Positions 9,810 to 19,673 are shown, counted from the stretch's first letter. The stretch: DNA of 64,000 bases from an uncultured Pelagibacteraceae bacterium (GCA_902552185.1 CACDFZ010000004.1:30757-94756); one strand, 5' to 3'. Notes: a model not told the origin generated them from the letters alone. Numbers and translations are program-made.

Positions 9810-10628
9810 ATGAAAATAATTAGGCAAAAAAAAGACCTTAACAGGTTATTTAGTAAGATAAATTCCTTTTCTTTTGTACCAACTATGGGTGGATTACATA
9901 AAGGTCATAAGTTCTTAATTAAAAAAGCTAAAAAAAAAAATAAAAATATTCTTGTAAGTATCTTTGTAAATCCTAAACAATTTAACTCAAAAAATGATTT
10001 TAAATCTTATCCTAGAAATTTTAAAAAGGACGTTCAGATATTAAAAAAACTTAAAGTTAAATACCTATTTTATCCTAATTATAATGATGTTTTTTCGTTT
10101 AAGACTAAAAATAAGATTTACTTGCACCCTTTCTCTAAAAAATTATGTGGCAAATATAGACCTGGTCATTTTAAAGGTGTTTTGGATGTTGTGAATAGAT
10201 TGCTTGAAATATTAAAACCAAAATATATGATTCTTGGTGAAAAAGATTTTCAACAACTATTTTTAATAAGAAAACATATCATTAAAAATAATATTAAAAC
10301 CTCAATTGTCGCTCATAAGACAGTTCGAAATCAAAATTCTATACCCTACTCTTCGAGAAACCTTAATTTAAGTAAGTATGATAAAATTTTAGCTTCAAAA
10401 GTTTTTAAAACATTAAAAAATGAAAAATTCTTAATTAAAAGAAAGAAAATAAAGAAAATTAATTTATTAAATGTAAAAAACAAAATTTTAAAAATGGGTA
10501 TTAAAAGAGTTGATTATATCGAGGCTTTAAATTTAAAAAGTTTGAAAAAAGCAAAAAAATTCAATGAAAAATTTAATATCTTTTCAGCTTTCTATATTGG
10601 CAACGTAAGATTAATTGATAATTTTTAG
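9810..10628 (+). CDS. panC: Pantothenate synthetase
   Basis: PanC joins pantoate and beta-alanine with ATP, via pantoyl-adenylate, to give pantothenate. The 272-residue protein shows the HIGH-type nucleotide motif PTMGGLHKGH (24-33), VSIFVNPKQF near 51-60, and GEKDFQQL near 147-154. The late KMSKS-like region reads IPYSSRNLNLS. It stands alone with no panB beside it. The 3' end overlaps mgtE by four bases in convergent orientation. The protein is strongly lysine-rich. Confidence 0.94.
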   Translation: MKIIRQKKDLNRLFSKINSFSFVPTMGGLHKGHKFLIKKAKKKNKNILVSIFVNPKQFNSKNDFKSYPRNFKKDVQILKKLKVKYLFYPNYNDVFSFKTKNKIYLHPFSKKLCGKYRPGHFKGVLDVVNRLLEILKPKYMILGEKDFQQLFLIRKHIIKNNIKTSIVAHKTVRNQNSIPYSSRNLNLSKYDKILASKVFKTLKNEKFLIKRKKIKKINLLNVKNKILKMGIKRVDYIEALNLKSLKKAKKFNEKFNIFSAFYIGNVRLIDNF

Positions 10629-12004
10629 TTTAAAAAGAAATAAGATCCTATTCCTAAGAAAGAAAGAAAACCTATCACATCTGTTATAGTAGTAACAAAA
10701 ACACTTGATGCTAACGCTGGATCAATGTTTGCTTTTTTTAAAGACACTGGAACTAAAATTCCAAATAAACCAGCTACAATCATATTTAAAACCATCGAAA
10801 TTCCAATTAATAACGAAAGTTTTAATTCTTGAAACCAAAATTGAACAATTATAGCAGTGATAATAGCAAAAATAATTCCATTCAATATTCCAATTAAAAA
10901 TTCTTTACCCACAATTTTATTAAAATTACCTGAGGAAAGTTCTTTAGTAGCTATTGCTCTTATTGTAACTGCTAATGTTTGCATACCCGCATTTCCACCC
11001 ATTGATGCAACAATTGGCATTAAAAAAGCTAAAGCTACCATTTGTTCAATTGATGCTCCAAATAAGCTTATTACCCAAGTAGCTAAAAGTGCTGTAAATA
11101 AATTTAGTAACAGCCAATTAAATCGTCTTTTTGTTTTTATAAGAACGCTGTCGGTTATTTCTTCATCTCCAACACCAGCTAACCTTAAAACATCTTCTTC
11201 TGCCTCTTCTTGAACCACAGTAACTACGTCATCTGCCGTTATCATTCCTACTAACTTATTATTTTTGTTAACCACGCCAGCAGAAACAAGATTGTAATTT
11301 TCAAAAGCGTGTCCAACTTCTTCTTTGTCCATGTTTACAGAAATTAAAACAGGCATTTCTCGCATGATTGTATTCATTTTTTTTTCTCTAGGAGTTCTAA
11401 GTACCCTTGAAGACGGAACTATTCCAATAGGTTTAAATTCATTGTCTACAACAAATATTTCTAAAAATTCCTCCGGTAAATCTTTACTTTCTCTTAAATA
11501 ATCAATTGTTTGACCAACAGACCAATCACTGGGTACAGCAGTGAACTCTCTTTGCATAATTCTAGCCGCAGAGTCTTCTGGATAACTTAATCCCTCTTCA
11601 AGCAAAAATCTGTCTTTAGGAGGAAGTTTATCTAAAACAGAATTTTTTTTTTCTATGTTTAAATTTTCAATAATTGATATTGCATTGTCTGATTCTAGTC
11701 TTTTGATTATTTTTGCTATTGAATCTGAGGATAATAATTGTAAAATTTCAGTCTGAATTGACTCATTTATTTCTACAAATATTTCAGGGTCGATATCAAA
11801 TTCTTCAATTTCTATTAATTTTGCCCTTGTCTCAGATGACAAGTTTTCAATTAAATTTGCAACATCAGACGGATGGAGGTCTTCTAGTGTTTGATTAATA
11901 AATTTTATATCAGATGATTTGATCTTATCGCTAAATATACTTAAAAACTCTTTATTAAAATCAAAGTTGACGTTTTTACCACCTATAGATTTAATTAAAC
12001 TCAT
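10625..12004 (-). CDS. mgtE: Magnesium transporter MgtE
   Basis: MgtE is a homodimeric inner-membrane Mg2+ channel gated by cytosolic Mg2+. The 459-residue protein has the acidic N-terminal helical MgtE_N domain (to about 130), two CBS domains (about 140-265), a plug helix, and five C-terminal membrane segments. The last part includes MPIVASMGGNAGMQTLAVTIRA, the pore signature. Length and domain order match typical family members. Its start faces lipB across about 60 bases, where a candidate promoter is visible. Confidence 0.95.
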   Translation of the reverse strand: MSLIKSIGGKNVNFDFNKEFLSIFSDKIKSSDIKFINQTLEDLHPSDVANLIENLSSETRAKLIEIEEFDIDPEIFVEINESIQTEILQLLSSDSIAKIIKRLESDNAISIIENLNIEKKNSVLDKLPPKDRFLLEEGLSYPEDSAARIMQREFTAVPSDWSVGQTIDYLRESKDLPEEFLEIFVVDNEFKPIGIVPSSRVLRTPREKKMNTIMREMPVLISVNMDKEEVGHAFENYNLVSAGVVNKNNKLVGMITADDVVTVVQEEAEEDVLRLAGVGDEEITDSVLIKTKRRFNWLLLNLFTALLATWVISLFGASIEQMVALAFLMPIVASMGGNAGMQTLAVTIRAIATKELSSGNFNKIVGKEFLIGILNGIIFAIITAIIVQFWFQELKLSLLIGISMVLNMIVAGLFGILVPVSLKKANIDPALASSVFVTTITDVIGFLSFLGIGSYFFLN

Positions 12005-12031
12005 AAAAATCCTTGATTTCTTTTTTTGAGA

Positions 12032-12060
12032 CTAATAGTTCATAAAATGATAAAATTCAA
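12032..12060 (-). promoter_or_regulatory. Candidate promoter for mgtE
   Basis: Read on the minus strand, TTGAAT (plus 12055-12060) and TATTAG (plus 12032-12037) are separated by 17 nt, about 30 nt upstream of the mgtE ATG. Each hexamer matches consensus at four of six positions. The site lies in the only spacer between divergent mgtE and lipB. Confidence 0.38.
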
Positions 12061-12065
12061 ATTAA

Positions 12066-12677
12066 ATGAGCATAGAAGTAAAAATTAGCAAAAAAAGAGT
12101 AAATTATAAGAAAGCTATGTATATTCTTGAAAAAAGAGTTGAGAGTGTAAAAAAAGGCTTAAAAAAAGAATTTATTTGGATACTCGAACATCCAACAACA
12201 TTCACTGGGGGCATACGATCTAAAGAAAATGAGATTTTAGACAAAAGCATTAAGGTCGTAAAAACAAATCGTGGTGGAAAAATTACCTTACACAACCCAG
12301 GTCAAAAAATAATTTATTTTGTAATAAATTTGAATGAAAGAAAAAAAGATATAAGATTATTCATTAATATTATTGAAAAAAGTATTATTGAGGTCCTAAA
12401 CAAATATAACATTAAAGCTTACTCAGATAGAAAAAATATTGGGATTTGGGTTAACAATAAAAAAATATCTGCAATAGGAGTTAGAGTTAAAAATTGGGTC
12501 GCCTATCATGGATGTTCTATTAATATTAATAACAATTTATCTCATTATAAAAAGATTGTCCCATGTGGACTTAATAATAAAATGGTTACTTCATTTAAAG
12601 ACTTGGGTTTCCAGAAAGTCAAAGGACTCAACGAAAATATAAAAAAAATATTTTTAAGAAATTTATCTAAAATATAA
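12066..12677 (+). CDS. lipB: Octanoyl-[acyl-carrier-protein]:protein octanoyltransferase
   Basis: LipB moves octanoate from ACP to lipoyl domains; LipA (58715-59662) then inserts sulfur. The 203-residue protein has the family loop RGGKITLHNPGQ (69-80; the common form is HGPGQ). The catalytic Lys133 lies in KKISAIGVR and the acyl-thioester Cys167 in VPCG. Both catalytic residues are present, so it should be active. Its last 15 bases overlap the oppositely oriented pseudouridine synthase gene. Confidence 0.94.
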   Translation: MSIEVKISKKRVNYKKAMYILEKRVESVKKGLKKEFIWILEHPTTFTGGIRSKENEILDKSIKVVKTNRGGKITLHNPGQKIIYFVINLNERKKDIRLFINIIEKSIIEVLNKYNIKAYSDRKNIGIWVNNKKISAIGVRVKNWVAYHGCSININNNLSHYKKIVPCGLNNKMVTSFKDLGFQKVKGLNENIKKIFLRNLSKI

Positions 12678-13565
12678 ATTTAATTTTTTTTTAAAATCAG
12701 CATCTGGTTGAGCCTGATAATTAAATTTTTCGTTATTTTTGATAAACTTGATTTTATAAGAGTGCAAAAGCATGTGTTGATCTTTAAAGTGTTTATTTTT
12801 ATTTAAATAGTATTTTTGATCTCCAATTATGGGATAGCCCCTCATATAGAGTTGTTTTCTTAATTGATGCTTTCTTCCCGTTTTAGGATTTAATTCTAAT
12901 AGTGAGTACTTGTTATTATTTTTTAAAACCTTCAAAAAGGTAATGGCCTTTAGCTTTGTTTTTTTATTATTTTCAAAATATTCAAGAAAATCTTCCATTT
13001 TTTTTATATTTTTTGGAAAATTTCCTTTAACGATTGCTAAATAAGTTTTATGAATTTTTCTTATTCTAAATAATGATGTAAAAAATTGAGCTGCCTGTTT
13101 GTTTTTAGCAATCAAAAATATGCCAGATGTTTCTTTATCTAGCCTGTGAACAATGTAAGGTTTTGAATAATCAAAATACTTTGTTTTTTTAAAAATATCT
13201 AAAATATTTTTTAAATTATTTGTACCTGACTGAACAGCAATACCCCTAGGTTTATTTATAACTATATAATCAGTATTGTCATGTATTATAATTTTATCTA
13301 ATCCCCTTTTTTCTTTCGGTGTTGGCAAATAATGAATTTTTTTCTTAAAATTTGTAGGTTTATAATTTGATAGATTAAAAACAGAAACCTCGTCTCCTTC
13401 ACTTAGTCTAAAAGATGTTTTAATTTTTTTTTTGTTAACTTTAATTTTATTTTTTCTTAAAAGTTTTTGAATTAAAGCGTTAGGAAGATTGATAATTTCT
13501 TCTTTAAACCATTTATCAAAACGAGACTTATTATAATTTTTACTTACAATAAACTTATCTGGCAT
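12663..13565 (-). CDS. rluC: RluA-family 23S rRNA pseudouridine synthase (RluC-type)
   Basis: This is an RluA-family pseudouridine synthase, which isomerises specific uridines in 23S rRNA. The 300-residue protein has an N-terminal S4 RNA-binding domain (about 15-75) followed by the catalytic domain. The diagnostic HRLDKETSGI motif with the catalytic Asp is near 140-149, and GRKHQLRKQL near 230 is the second family motif. RluC rather than RluD is my inference from overall build; target positions cannot be read from sequence. It lies 12 bases after rplQ on the same strand and may ride on the ribosomal transcript. Confidence 0.82.
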   Translation of the reverse strand: MPDKFIVSKNYNKSRFDKWFKEEIINLPNALIQKLLRKNKIKVNKKKIKTSFRLSEGDEVSVFNLSNYKPTNFKKKIHYLPTPKEKRGLDKIIIHDNTDYIVINKPRGIAVQSGTNNLKNILDIFKKTKYFDYSKPYIVHRLDKETSGIFLIAKNKQAAQFFTSLFRIRKIHKTYLAIVKGNFPKNIKKMEDFLEYFENNKKTKLKAITFLKVLKNNNKYSLLELNPKTGRKHQLRKQLYMRGYPIIGDQKYYLNKNKHFKDQHMLLHSYKIKFIKNNEKFNYQAQPDADFKKKLNLYFR

Positions 13566-13577
13566 ATGAGATATGCT

Positions 13578-14021
13578 TTATTTATTTACAACTTTTGCTG
13601 TCTCTGAAGACTTCTTATCTTTGTTTTCAACTTTTTTTGGCTTGTCAACTTTTTTAGCCTCTACGTTTCGATCAACTAATTCTATAACTGCCATTGGCGC
13701 ATCATCTCCAGTTCTAAATCCTGCTTTTAAAACTCTTGAATAACCACCATTTCTTTTACTATATCTCTTTGACAATTCATTAAATACTTTTGATACAGAA
13801 GATTGATTTTGTAATTTTGAAAAAAGTTTTTTCTTATTATTAAGGTCATTTTTTTTTCCAATTGTGATTACTTTGTCTATTTGAGGTTTGAGCTCTTTTG
13901 CTTTTGGTAAAGTAGTTATTATTTGCTCGTATTTAATTAATGAATTGAGCATATTTTTAAATAAAGCTTTTCTATGCTCTGAAGTTTTATTAAGTTTTCT
14001 ATATCCTAAATTGTGTCTCAT
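13578..14021 (-). CDS. rplQ: 50S ribosomal protein L17
   Basis: L17 is a large-subunit protein near the tunnel exit. The 147-residue product starts with the typical [20 protein letters not shown]. The globular core ends near residue 118 (PMAVIELVD). The last 25 or so residues form a Lys/Glu/Val tail that looks disordered and is longer than the E. coli C-terminus. The start shares one base with the rpoA stop. It closes the rpsM-rpsK-rpoA-rplQ operon. Confidence 0.97.
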   Translation of the reverse strand: MRHNLGYRKLNKTSEHRKALFKNMLNSLIKYEQIITTLPKAKELKPQIDKVITIGKKNDLNNKKKLFSKLQNQSSVSKVFNELSKRYSKRNGGYSRVLKAGFRTGDDAPMAVIELVDRNVEAKKVDKPKKVENKDKKSSETAKVVNK

Positions 14022-15055
14022 TAATAACTATTTTCCTCAAGTTTTTTTGACATCTCAGCTATATTGTCTGGAGGCCAGTTAGGTATTTCCATTCCTAGAT
14101 ATAAAGACATAGTATTTAAGACTTCTTTAATTTCATTAAGTGATTTTCTACCAAAGTTTGGCGTTCTTAACATTTCTGGTTCAGTTTTTTGAACTAAATC
14201 TCCTATGTAAATAATATTATCGTTTTTTAGACAATTCATTGATCTAACAGACAATTCAAGTTCTTCAACTCTTTTTAATAAATTTTTATTAAATTCTGGT
14301 TCTGAAGATTTTACCTCTTTCACAATTTCTTTTGGATCTTCAAAATTAACAAACATTGAAAGCTGATCTTGAAATATCCTAGCTGAGTAAGCTATCGCAT
14401 CCTCTGCAGCAACTGTTCCATTAGTTTCTACATTCATGACTAATTTATCGTAGTCTAGTGCACTACCAGCTCTTGTATTCTCTATTGAGAACGATACTTT
14501 TTTAACTGGGCTAAATAAAGAGTCTATTGATATCAATCCCAGAGGGCTGTCTTCTGATCTGTTTTTTGGAGCGGGAACATATCCTTTTCCAGAATTGACA
14601 AATAATTCCATATGAAAATTTGTTTTCTCATCAACGTTACAAATTGTTTGTTCAGGATTTAAAATTTCAACTTCCGGTCCTAATGTTATATCTTTAGCCT
14701 TAACTTCTTTTGGACCCTTGATATCTAAAATAATTTTTTTAGAACTTGTCGAATTACATTTGATTGCTAAATTTTTTACATTTAATACAATATCTGTTAC
14801 ATCTTCTCTCACTCCCTTTATTGATGAGAATTCATGTAAAACACCATCAATTTGTATTGCTGTAACAGCTGCTCCTTGAATTGATGATAATAAAATTCTT
14901 CTTAATGAATTTCCTATTGTTTGACCAAATCCTTTTTCCAAAGGTTCGGCAACAACTTTTGCAAAAGATTTATCATCACTACTCGTAATACTTAACTTAT
15001 TTGGCTTGATTAAATCTTTCCAATTTTTATCAATGATATTAGTGTTTGATTGCAT
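14021..15055 (-). CDS. rpoA: DNA-directed RNA polymerase subunit alpha
   Basis: The alpha subunit dimerises to nucleate RNA polymerase assembly; its C-terminal domain contacts promoter UP elements and activators. The 344-residue protein has the N-terminal assembly domain with [17 protein letters not shown] near 42-58 and a helix-hairpin-helix CTD near 265-330 ([18 protein letters not shown]). Length is slightly above the E. coli 329. It abuts rpsK with a one-base overlap and is followed by rplQ, the standard alpha-operon order without rpsD, as usual in alphaproteobacteria. Confidence 0.98.
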   Translation of the reverse strand: MQSNTNIIDKNWKDLIKPNKLSITSSDDKSFAKVVAEPLEKGFGQTIGNSLRRILLSSIQGAAVTAIQIDGVLHEFSSIKGVREDVTDIVLNVKNLAIKCNSTSSKKIILDIKGPKEVKAKDITLGPEVEILNPEQTICNVDEKTNFHMELFVNSGKGYVPAPKNRSEDSPLGLISIDSLFSPVKKVSFSIENTRAGSALDYDKLVMNVETNGTVAAEDAIAYSARIFQDQLSMFVNFEDPKEIVKEVKSSEPEFNKNLLKRVEELELSVRSMNCLKNDNIIYIGDLVQKTEPEMLRTPNFGRKSLNEIKEVLNTMSLYLGMEIPNWPPDNIAEMSKKLEENSY

Positions 15056-15495
15056 TAAACTCTCCTTTTTTTTGGTGGTCGTGTACCATTGTGTGGCATA
15101 GGTGTTGTATCTTTTATTGAAAGAATTTTGAAACCTCTTGATTGCAACGATCTTAACGCTGTTTCCCTTCCTGAACCTGGACCCTTTACCTGAACTGTTA
15201 ATGTTCTTAAACCCATTTCGTAAGCTTTTGCACCAGCGTCATCAGCTGCTACCTGTGCTGCATATGGAGTAGATTTTCTCGAACCTTTAAATCCTTTTGA
15301 ACCCGCAGAAGACCAGGAAATTACATTTCCTGTTTCATCCGCTATAGATATAATAGTGTTATTAAAAGTAGAATTTACGAAGGCAATTCCAGAAGTAACA
15401 TTTCTCTTAATTTTTTTCTTTTTTTTAAATTGAGTTTCTTTTTTTTTAACTTCTTTATTTTCTGTTTCTTGTTTTTCTTCAACTTTTTTATTCAT
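15055..15495 (-). CDS. rpsK: 30S ribosomal protein S11
   Basis: S11 lies on the small-subunit platform and contacts the mRNA exit region. The conserved core begins near residue 35 ([12 protein letters not shown]) and ends with [13 protein letters not shown]. The 146-residue product carries a highly charged Lys/Glu N-terminal extension of about 30 residues relative to shorter bacterial S11 proteins. It is two bases downstream of rpsM and overlaps rpoA by one base. Confidence 0.97.
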   Translation of the reverse strand: MNKKVEEKQETENKEVKKKETQFKKKKKIKRNVTSGIAFVNSTFNNTIISIADETGNVISWSSAGSKGFKGSRKSTPYAAQVAADDAGAKAYEMGLRTLTVQVKGPGSGRETALRSLQSRGFKILSIKDTTPMPHNGTRPPKKRRV

Positions 15496-15497
15496 AA

Positions 15498-15881
15498 TTA
15501 TTTTTTAAGTGGTGTTAATTTTTTTCCAGCAATAGCTATTGCCTTACCTTTTCTTGTTCTTGCATTACAATGAGTTCTTTGACCTCTAACTGGCAATTTT
15601 TTTTTATGTCTACTACCTCTATATGTTGCTAGATCAACTAATCTTTTTATGTTTACAGAAATATCTCTTCTCAAATCTCCTTCAACTTTATGTTTGCTAT
15701 CAATATATTCTCTTATTTTTAAAACTTGTTCTTCAGATAGCTGATTAACTCTTGTTGTCTCAGAGATGTTTAATTCCTTACAAATTTTTTTTGATGAATA
15801 TAATCCAATACCGTGGATATATGTTAATGCAATACTAACAACTTTATTTTGTGGAATGTTTATTCCTGCTATACGAGCCAT
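15498..15881 (-). CDS. rpsM: 30S ribosomal protein S13
   Basis: S13 sits in the small-subunit head and makes the B1 bridges to the large subunit and P-site tRNA. The 127-residue product has the standard start [13 protein letters not shown], the helical core, and the basic [18 protein letters not shown] tail motif (about 104-116). It is the first gene after the one clear break in the ribosomal run, and a candidate promoter precedes it between adk and rpsM. Confidence 0.97.
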   Translation of the reverse strand: MARIAGINIPQNKVVSIALTYIHGIGLYSSKKICKELNISETTRVNQLSEEQVLKIREYIDSKHKVEGDLRRDISVNIKRLVDLATYRGSRHKKKLPVRGQRTHCNARTRKGKAIAIAGKKLTPLKK

Positions 15882-15909
15882 ATTATAAAGGGTTTAATTT
15901 CTATGTGCG

Positions 15910-15938
15910 TATTTAATGACGTTATTGATTAATGTCAA
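15910..15938 (-). promoter_or_regulatory. Candidate promoter of the rpsM-rpsK-rpoA-rplQ operon
   Basis: On the minus strand a perfect -35 TTGACA (plus 15933-15938) is followed, after exactly 17 nt, by TAAATA (plus 15910-15915). The site lies in the 59-nt gap between the adk stop and the rpsM start, the longest gap inside the S10-spc-alpha run. This supports a separate start for the alpha operon. Confidence 0.5.
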
Positions 15939-15940
15939 CC

Positions 15941-16507
15941 CTATATAGCGGAAATAATAGCGCTAATTTCATCGTTTATTTGATCTATAGGTCTTTCTCC
16001 ATCCACTACTTTTAATAAATTCAATTTTTTGTAATATTCAATTACAGGTTCAGTTGATTTTTCATAGGTTTCAAATCTTCTTATTGCTATTTTCTCGTTA
16101 TCATCAAATCTTTTCTCTAAACCAAGTCTTTCTGAAATTCTTTTCTTAATTGTCTCAAGACTTACTGATAATTTTAAAACAATGTCTATTCTTTGCTTAT
16201 ATTTTTTTAACAAATTGTCTAAATTTTTAGCTTGATTTAAATTCCTAGGGTAACCGTCAAATACAATTCTGTTTTGATACTTGCTATTTGAAATAATTTT
16301 TTCTATTAAATCAGAGACAATTATATCAGAAACTAGCTCACCCGAATTTATAACTGAAGAAATTTTTTTTCCCAATTTTGTATTATCAGAAATTTCTTTT
16401 CTTAAAAATTCTCCAGTAGAAAGTTGAAACATATTAAACTTTTCAACTATAAACTTAGATTGCGTTCCTTTACCAGCGCCAGGTGGTCCAAAAATAACTA
16501 AGTTCAT
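15941..16507 (-). CDS. adk: Adenylate kinase
   Basis: Adk interconverts ATP+AMP and 2 ADP. The 188-residue protein has the P-loop GPPGAGKGT (7-15), LSTGEFLR near 30-37, the AMP/lid hinge FDGYPRN near 83-89, and a short lid (SERLGLEKRFDD near 130) of the zinc-free short type, so it is the compact form of the enzyme. It follows secY by four bases, the common secY-adk-rpsM order. Confidence 0.97.
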   Translation of the reverse strand: MNLVIFGPPGAGKGTQSKFIVEKFNMFQLSTGEFLRKEISDNTKLGKKISSVINSGELVSDIIVSDLIEKIISNSKYQNRIVFDGYPRNLNQAKNLDNLLKKYKQRIDIVLKLSVSLETIKKRISERLGLEKRFDDNEKIAIRRFETYEKSTEPVIEYYKKLNLLKVVDGERPIDQINDEISAIISAI

Positions 16508-16511
16508 TTTG

Positions 16512-17813
16512 TTACTTCCCGAATTTTGCTTTTTTTATTAAAGATTCGTATTGTGAGCTCATCAATCTAGTTTGAACTTGTGTTACTGTATCCATCGCTA
16601 CCACAACAACAATTAAAATTGATGTTCCACCCAAATAAAATGGAATTGGATATCTTGCTATTAAAAATTCTGGCATCAAGCATACAATTGTCAAATACAT
16701 CGCGCCAATAGTAGTTAGTCTTGTTAAAATTGTTTCTATATATTCCGCAGTTCTTTCACCTGGTCTTATACCAGGAATATAACCTCCATATTTTCTTAAA
16801 TTTTCTGCAGTTTCTTTTGGGTTGAATACAATTGAAGTGTAGAAAAATGAAAAAAATATAATTCCAAAAGCATATAAAGACATATACAAAGGTTGACCTT
16901 GAGTGAAGAGAGATGAAATATTTATAAAAAAATCCGATTCTGCAAAACCAAAATTACTCATCGTTATAGGTAACAAGAGTAAAGCTGACGCAAATATAGC
17001 TGGTATTACACCCGCTGTATTAATTTTTAATGGTAAATGTGAAGACTCACCACCATAAATTTTGTTACCCATCTGCCTTTTTGGATAATTAATTAAAATT
17101 TTTCTTACTGCTCTTTCAAAGAAAACAATAAACAAAACCGTTATAATTACTAAAATAAATATTCCTACTATCATTACTGCGGATAACGCACCTGTTCTTC
17201 CAAGTTCAAATGTTGAGGCAAGAGCTCTTGGTATTTCAGCAACAATACCTGAGAATATTATCAATGATATACCATTTCCTATCCCTCTAAGAGTGATCTG
17301 TTCTCCTAACCACATTAAAAAAGTTGTTCCCGCTACTAAAGATATAGTGGTAGTAACTCTAAAATACATTCCAGGTTCTATAACTAAGTTTCCTGCATTT
17401 TCAATTCCTACAGCAACACCATAACCTTGTAGGCCAGCAATCATTACAGTTCCGTATCTTGTAATCTGAGTTATTTTTTTTCTTCCCATTTCCCCTTGTT
17501 CTTTTAAGTTTTTAAAATAATCTGAAGTTCCAGTTAATAACTGAACTATAATTGATGAAGATATATATGGCATAATCCCAAGAGCAAATATGGCCATTCT
17601 AGTTACTGCGCCCCCAGAAAACATATTAAACATTCCAAGAAGACCCTTTTGGCTAGATGCCATAATTTCTTTTAAAGCGTCTGGATCAATACCCGCTAAC
17701 GGAACATAAGTGCCTAATCTATAAATAATTAATAAAAAAATTGTAAAAAAAATTCTATTCTTTAGATCTGTTGCATGACTAAAAGCACCAGGGTTTAAAT
17801 TTTCGCTAGACAT
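16512..17813 (-). CDS. secY: Preprotein translocase subunit SecY
   Basis: SecY forms the protein-conducting pore of the inner-membrane Sec translocon with SecE (40443-40634) and SecG (63655-63957), both also in this window. The 433-residue protein has ten predicted membrane helices. It shows the family signatures near residues 60-85 (MFSGGAVTRMAIFALGIMPY) and IYGGESSHLPLKINTAGVIPAIF near 255-277. It sits between rplO and adk with gaps of four bases on each side. Confidence 0.98.
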   Translation of the reverse strand: MSSENLNPGAFSHATDLKNRIFFTIFLLIIYRLGTYVPLAGIDPDALKEIMASSQKGLLGMFNMFSGGAVTRMAIFALGIMPYISSSIIVQLLTGTSDYFKNLKEQGEMGRKKITQITRYGTVMIAGLQGYGVAVGIENAGNLVIEPGMYFRVTTTISLVAGTTFLMWLGEQITLRGIGNGISLIIFSGIVAEIPRALASTFELGRTGALSAVMIVGIFILVIITVLFIVFFERAVRKILINYPKRQMGNKIYGGESSHLPLKINTAGVIPAIFASALLLLPITMSNFGFAESDFFINISSLFTQGQPLYMSLYAFGIIFFSFFYTSIVFNPKETAENLRKYGGYIPGIRPGERTAEYIETILTRLTTIGAMYLTIVCLMPEFLIARYPIPFYLGGTSILIVVVVAMDTVTQVQTRLMSSQYESLIKKAKFGK

Positions 17814-17817
17814 AATT

Positions 17818-18270
17818 TTAGTTTTTAATAAGAGTTAATTTACCACCAATTTTTTCAATTTTTTCTTTGGCTTGTTTTGAAATAAAATTAACTGATAAAC
17901 TTATTTTATTTTTAATTTCACCTTGGCCTAATATTTTAAGTTTTTCATATTTTTTCGCAATAATCTTCTTACTTTGTAGTGTCTTTAAATCTAAATTGTT
18001 ACTTAACGAAAGTTTTTTTTGATCAAAAAAACTTTGTAAATTTGATAGGTTTAATATTGCAGTATTAGATTTTTTGAAAGATTTAAATCCACGTTTAGGT
18101 AATCTTCTAAATAAAGGCATTTGTCCACCCTCAAAACTTTTAATAGCAACTCCTGATCTTGCTTTTTGACCTTTATGACCTCTACCGGATGTTTTTCCTT
18201 TTCCAGATCCGATACCTCTACCAGGTCTAATTTTTTTTTTATTTGTTTTTATTAAATTGTTTAATTTCAT
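17818..18270 (-). CDS. rplO: 50S ribosomal protein L15
   Basis: L15 is an assembly protein of the large subunit that threads a basic extension into 23S rRNA. The 150-residue product has the Gly/Lys-rich N-terminal region ([18 protein letters not shown], about 18-35) and the [11 protein letters not shown] motif near 52-62. Its start overlaps the rpsE stop by four bases. That leaves no room for rpmD (L30), which normally sits between rpsE and rplO. Confidence 0.97.
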   Translation of the reverse strand: MKLNNLIKTNKKKIRPGRGIGSGKGKTSGRGHKGQKARSGVAIKSFEGGQMPLFRRLPKRGFKSFKKSNTAILNLSNLQSFFDQKKLSLSNNLDLKTLQSKKIIAKKYEKLKILGQGEIKNKISLSVNFISKQAKEKIEKIGGKLTLIKN

Positions 18271-18773
18271 TTTTTTTGCTCTCTTTTTAAAATAATTTCA
18301 GATATTTTTTTTCCTCTGATTGATGATAGAAGTTTAGGTGAAATTTGTGATCTTAGCCCATTTACACATGCTTTTAAAACGTTATGCGGGTTAGCAGAAC
18401 CTAATGATTTTGCAACTACATCTTGAATACCTAAAACTTCACAAACTGATCTGATCGCTCCACCAGCAATTATACCTGTTCCTGCTGGTGCAGATCTCAT
18501 AAATACTTTTCCCGAACCATTCTTACCTTTAACATCATGATGCAAAGTTCTGCCATCCTTTAAAGGTATTTTGACTTGGTTTCTTTTAGCAACCTCAGTA
18601 GCTTTTTTTATAGCATCAGGAACTTGTTTTGATTTTCCTTGGCCAATACCTATTGATCCTTTTTGGTTTCCGACAACGACCAAAGCAGCAAATCCAAATC
18701 TTCGTCCACCCTTCACAACTTTAGTAATTCTATTGATAGCTACTAGCTTTTCTTTATATTCAATTTCACTCAT
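18267..18773 (-). CDS. rpsE: 30S ribosomal protein S5
   Basis: S5 is a small-subunit protein involved in decoding fidelity and mRNA entry. The 168-residue product has the N-terminal double-stranded-RNA-binding-like domain ([21 protein letters not shown] near 15-35) and the C-terminal domain with [16 protein letters not shown] near 96-111. It overlaps rplO by four bases at its 3' end and starts next to the rplR stop. Confidence 0.97.
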   Translation of the reverse strand: MSEIEYKEKLVAINRITKVVKGGRRFGFAALVVVGNQKGSIGIGQGKSKQVPDAIKKATEVAKRNQVKIPLKDGRTLHHDVKGKNGSGKVFMRSAPAGTGIIAGGAIRSVCEVLGIQDVVAKSLGSANPHNVLKACVNGLRSQISPKLLSSIRGKKISEIILKREQKK

Positions 18774-19127
18774 TTATAATTTTAAACCATTCTTTCTAAG
18801 AGAGTCAGCTAATGCCTTAATACGTCCATGGTATTTATAAGCTCCTCTATCAAAATAAACACTACTTATCTTTTTTTCTTTTGCTCTTTTCGCAAGCAAT
18901 TCTCCTAAGATATTAGATAAATCCATTTTTTTTGTTTTATTTTTTTTAATCTCTTTTTCTGTTGATGAAGCTGAAACTAAGGTTTTGCTTATTTTATCGT
19001 CTATAATTTGAGCAGAAATATTTTTAGTCGATTTGAAAACAGTAATTCTCAATTTATTAGTGTTTACATCTCTTAATTTTTTTCTATTTCTAATCTTTCT
19101 TTTTATTTTTGAGCTTACTTTTTTCAT
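18774..19127 (-). CDS. rplR: 50S ribosomal protein L18
   Basis: L18 binds 5S rRNA together with L5 and L25. The 117-residue protein has a very basic N-terminus (KIKRKIRNRKKLRD, about 6-19), the RLTVFKS-like strand reading RITVFKSTKNISAQ, and the conserved YFDRGAYKYHGRIKALADSL stretch near 92-111. Length is normal. It is packed between rplF and rpsE with no spacer. Confidence 0.96.
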   Translation of the reverse strand: MKKVSSKIKRKIRNRKKLRDVNTNKLRITVFKSTKNISAQIIDDKISKTLVSASSTEKEIKKNKTKKMDLSNILGELLAKRAKEKKISSVYFDRGAYKYHGRIKALADSLRKNGLKL

Positions 19128-19673
19128 TTATTTTTTCTTTCCTTCTTTTCTTAAAACATACTGATTTCTTTCTTTTATGCCTTTCCCTTTATAAGGTTCT
19201 ACAGGTTTTAGAGATTTAATATCAGAGGCTATTTTTGATACAAGTTCTTTATCTACACCATTTATCTTTATAATAGTTTGCTTTTCCACTTGAATTTTTA
19301 CATCTTTTGGAAATTTAAAATTTACATCATGACTAAAACCTATTTGTAAATTTAAAGTTTCACCTTTCAAATTAGCTCTAAAACCTACACCATTTAATTC
19401 TAGTATTTTTTCATGTCCCGATGAGACGCCAATAACTGCGTTATTTATGAGACTTCTATAAGTTCCCCAAAGTAACATTGTCTTATTATCAACTGATTTG
19501 TTTATAGGGTTAATTTGGAATTCATTTTTTTCATTTACTTTTGAAGAAAATATTTTTTCGTTTATAAAAAGTGATTTATTTCCTTTAGGACCAGTAACTG
19601 TGATTTTATCACCCTCTATTTTAATAGACGTTTCTTTTGGTAATACAATATTTTTTTTTCCAATTTTTGACAT
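19128..19673 (-). CDS. rplF: 50S ribosomal protein L6
   Basis: L6 lies at the base of the stalk near the factor-binding site. The 181-residue protein consists of two homologous alpha/beta domains. The conserved start is MSKIGKKNIVLP and the C-terminal signature is PVEPYKGKGI (near 155-164), followed by a Lys/Gly end. Its start codon shares one base with the rpsH stop. Confidence 0.97.
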   Translation of the reverse strand: MSKIGKKNIVLPKETSIKIEGDKITVTGPKGNKSLFINEKIFSSKVNEKNEFQINPINKSVDNKTMLLWGTYRSLINNAVIGVSSGHEKILELNGVGFRANLKGETLNLQIGFSHDVNFKFPKDVKIQVEKQTIIKINGVDKELVSKIASDIKSLKPVEPYKGKGIKERNQYVLRKEGKKK

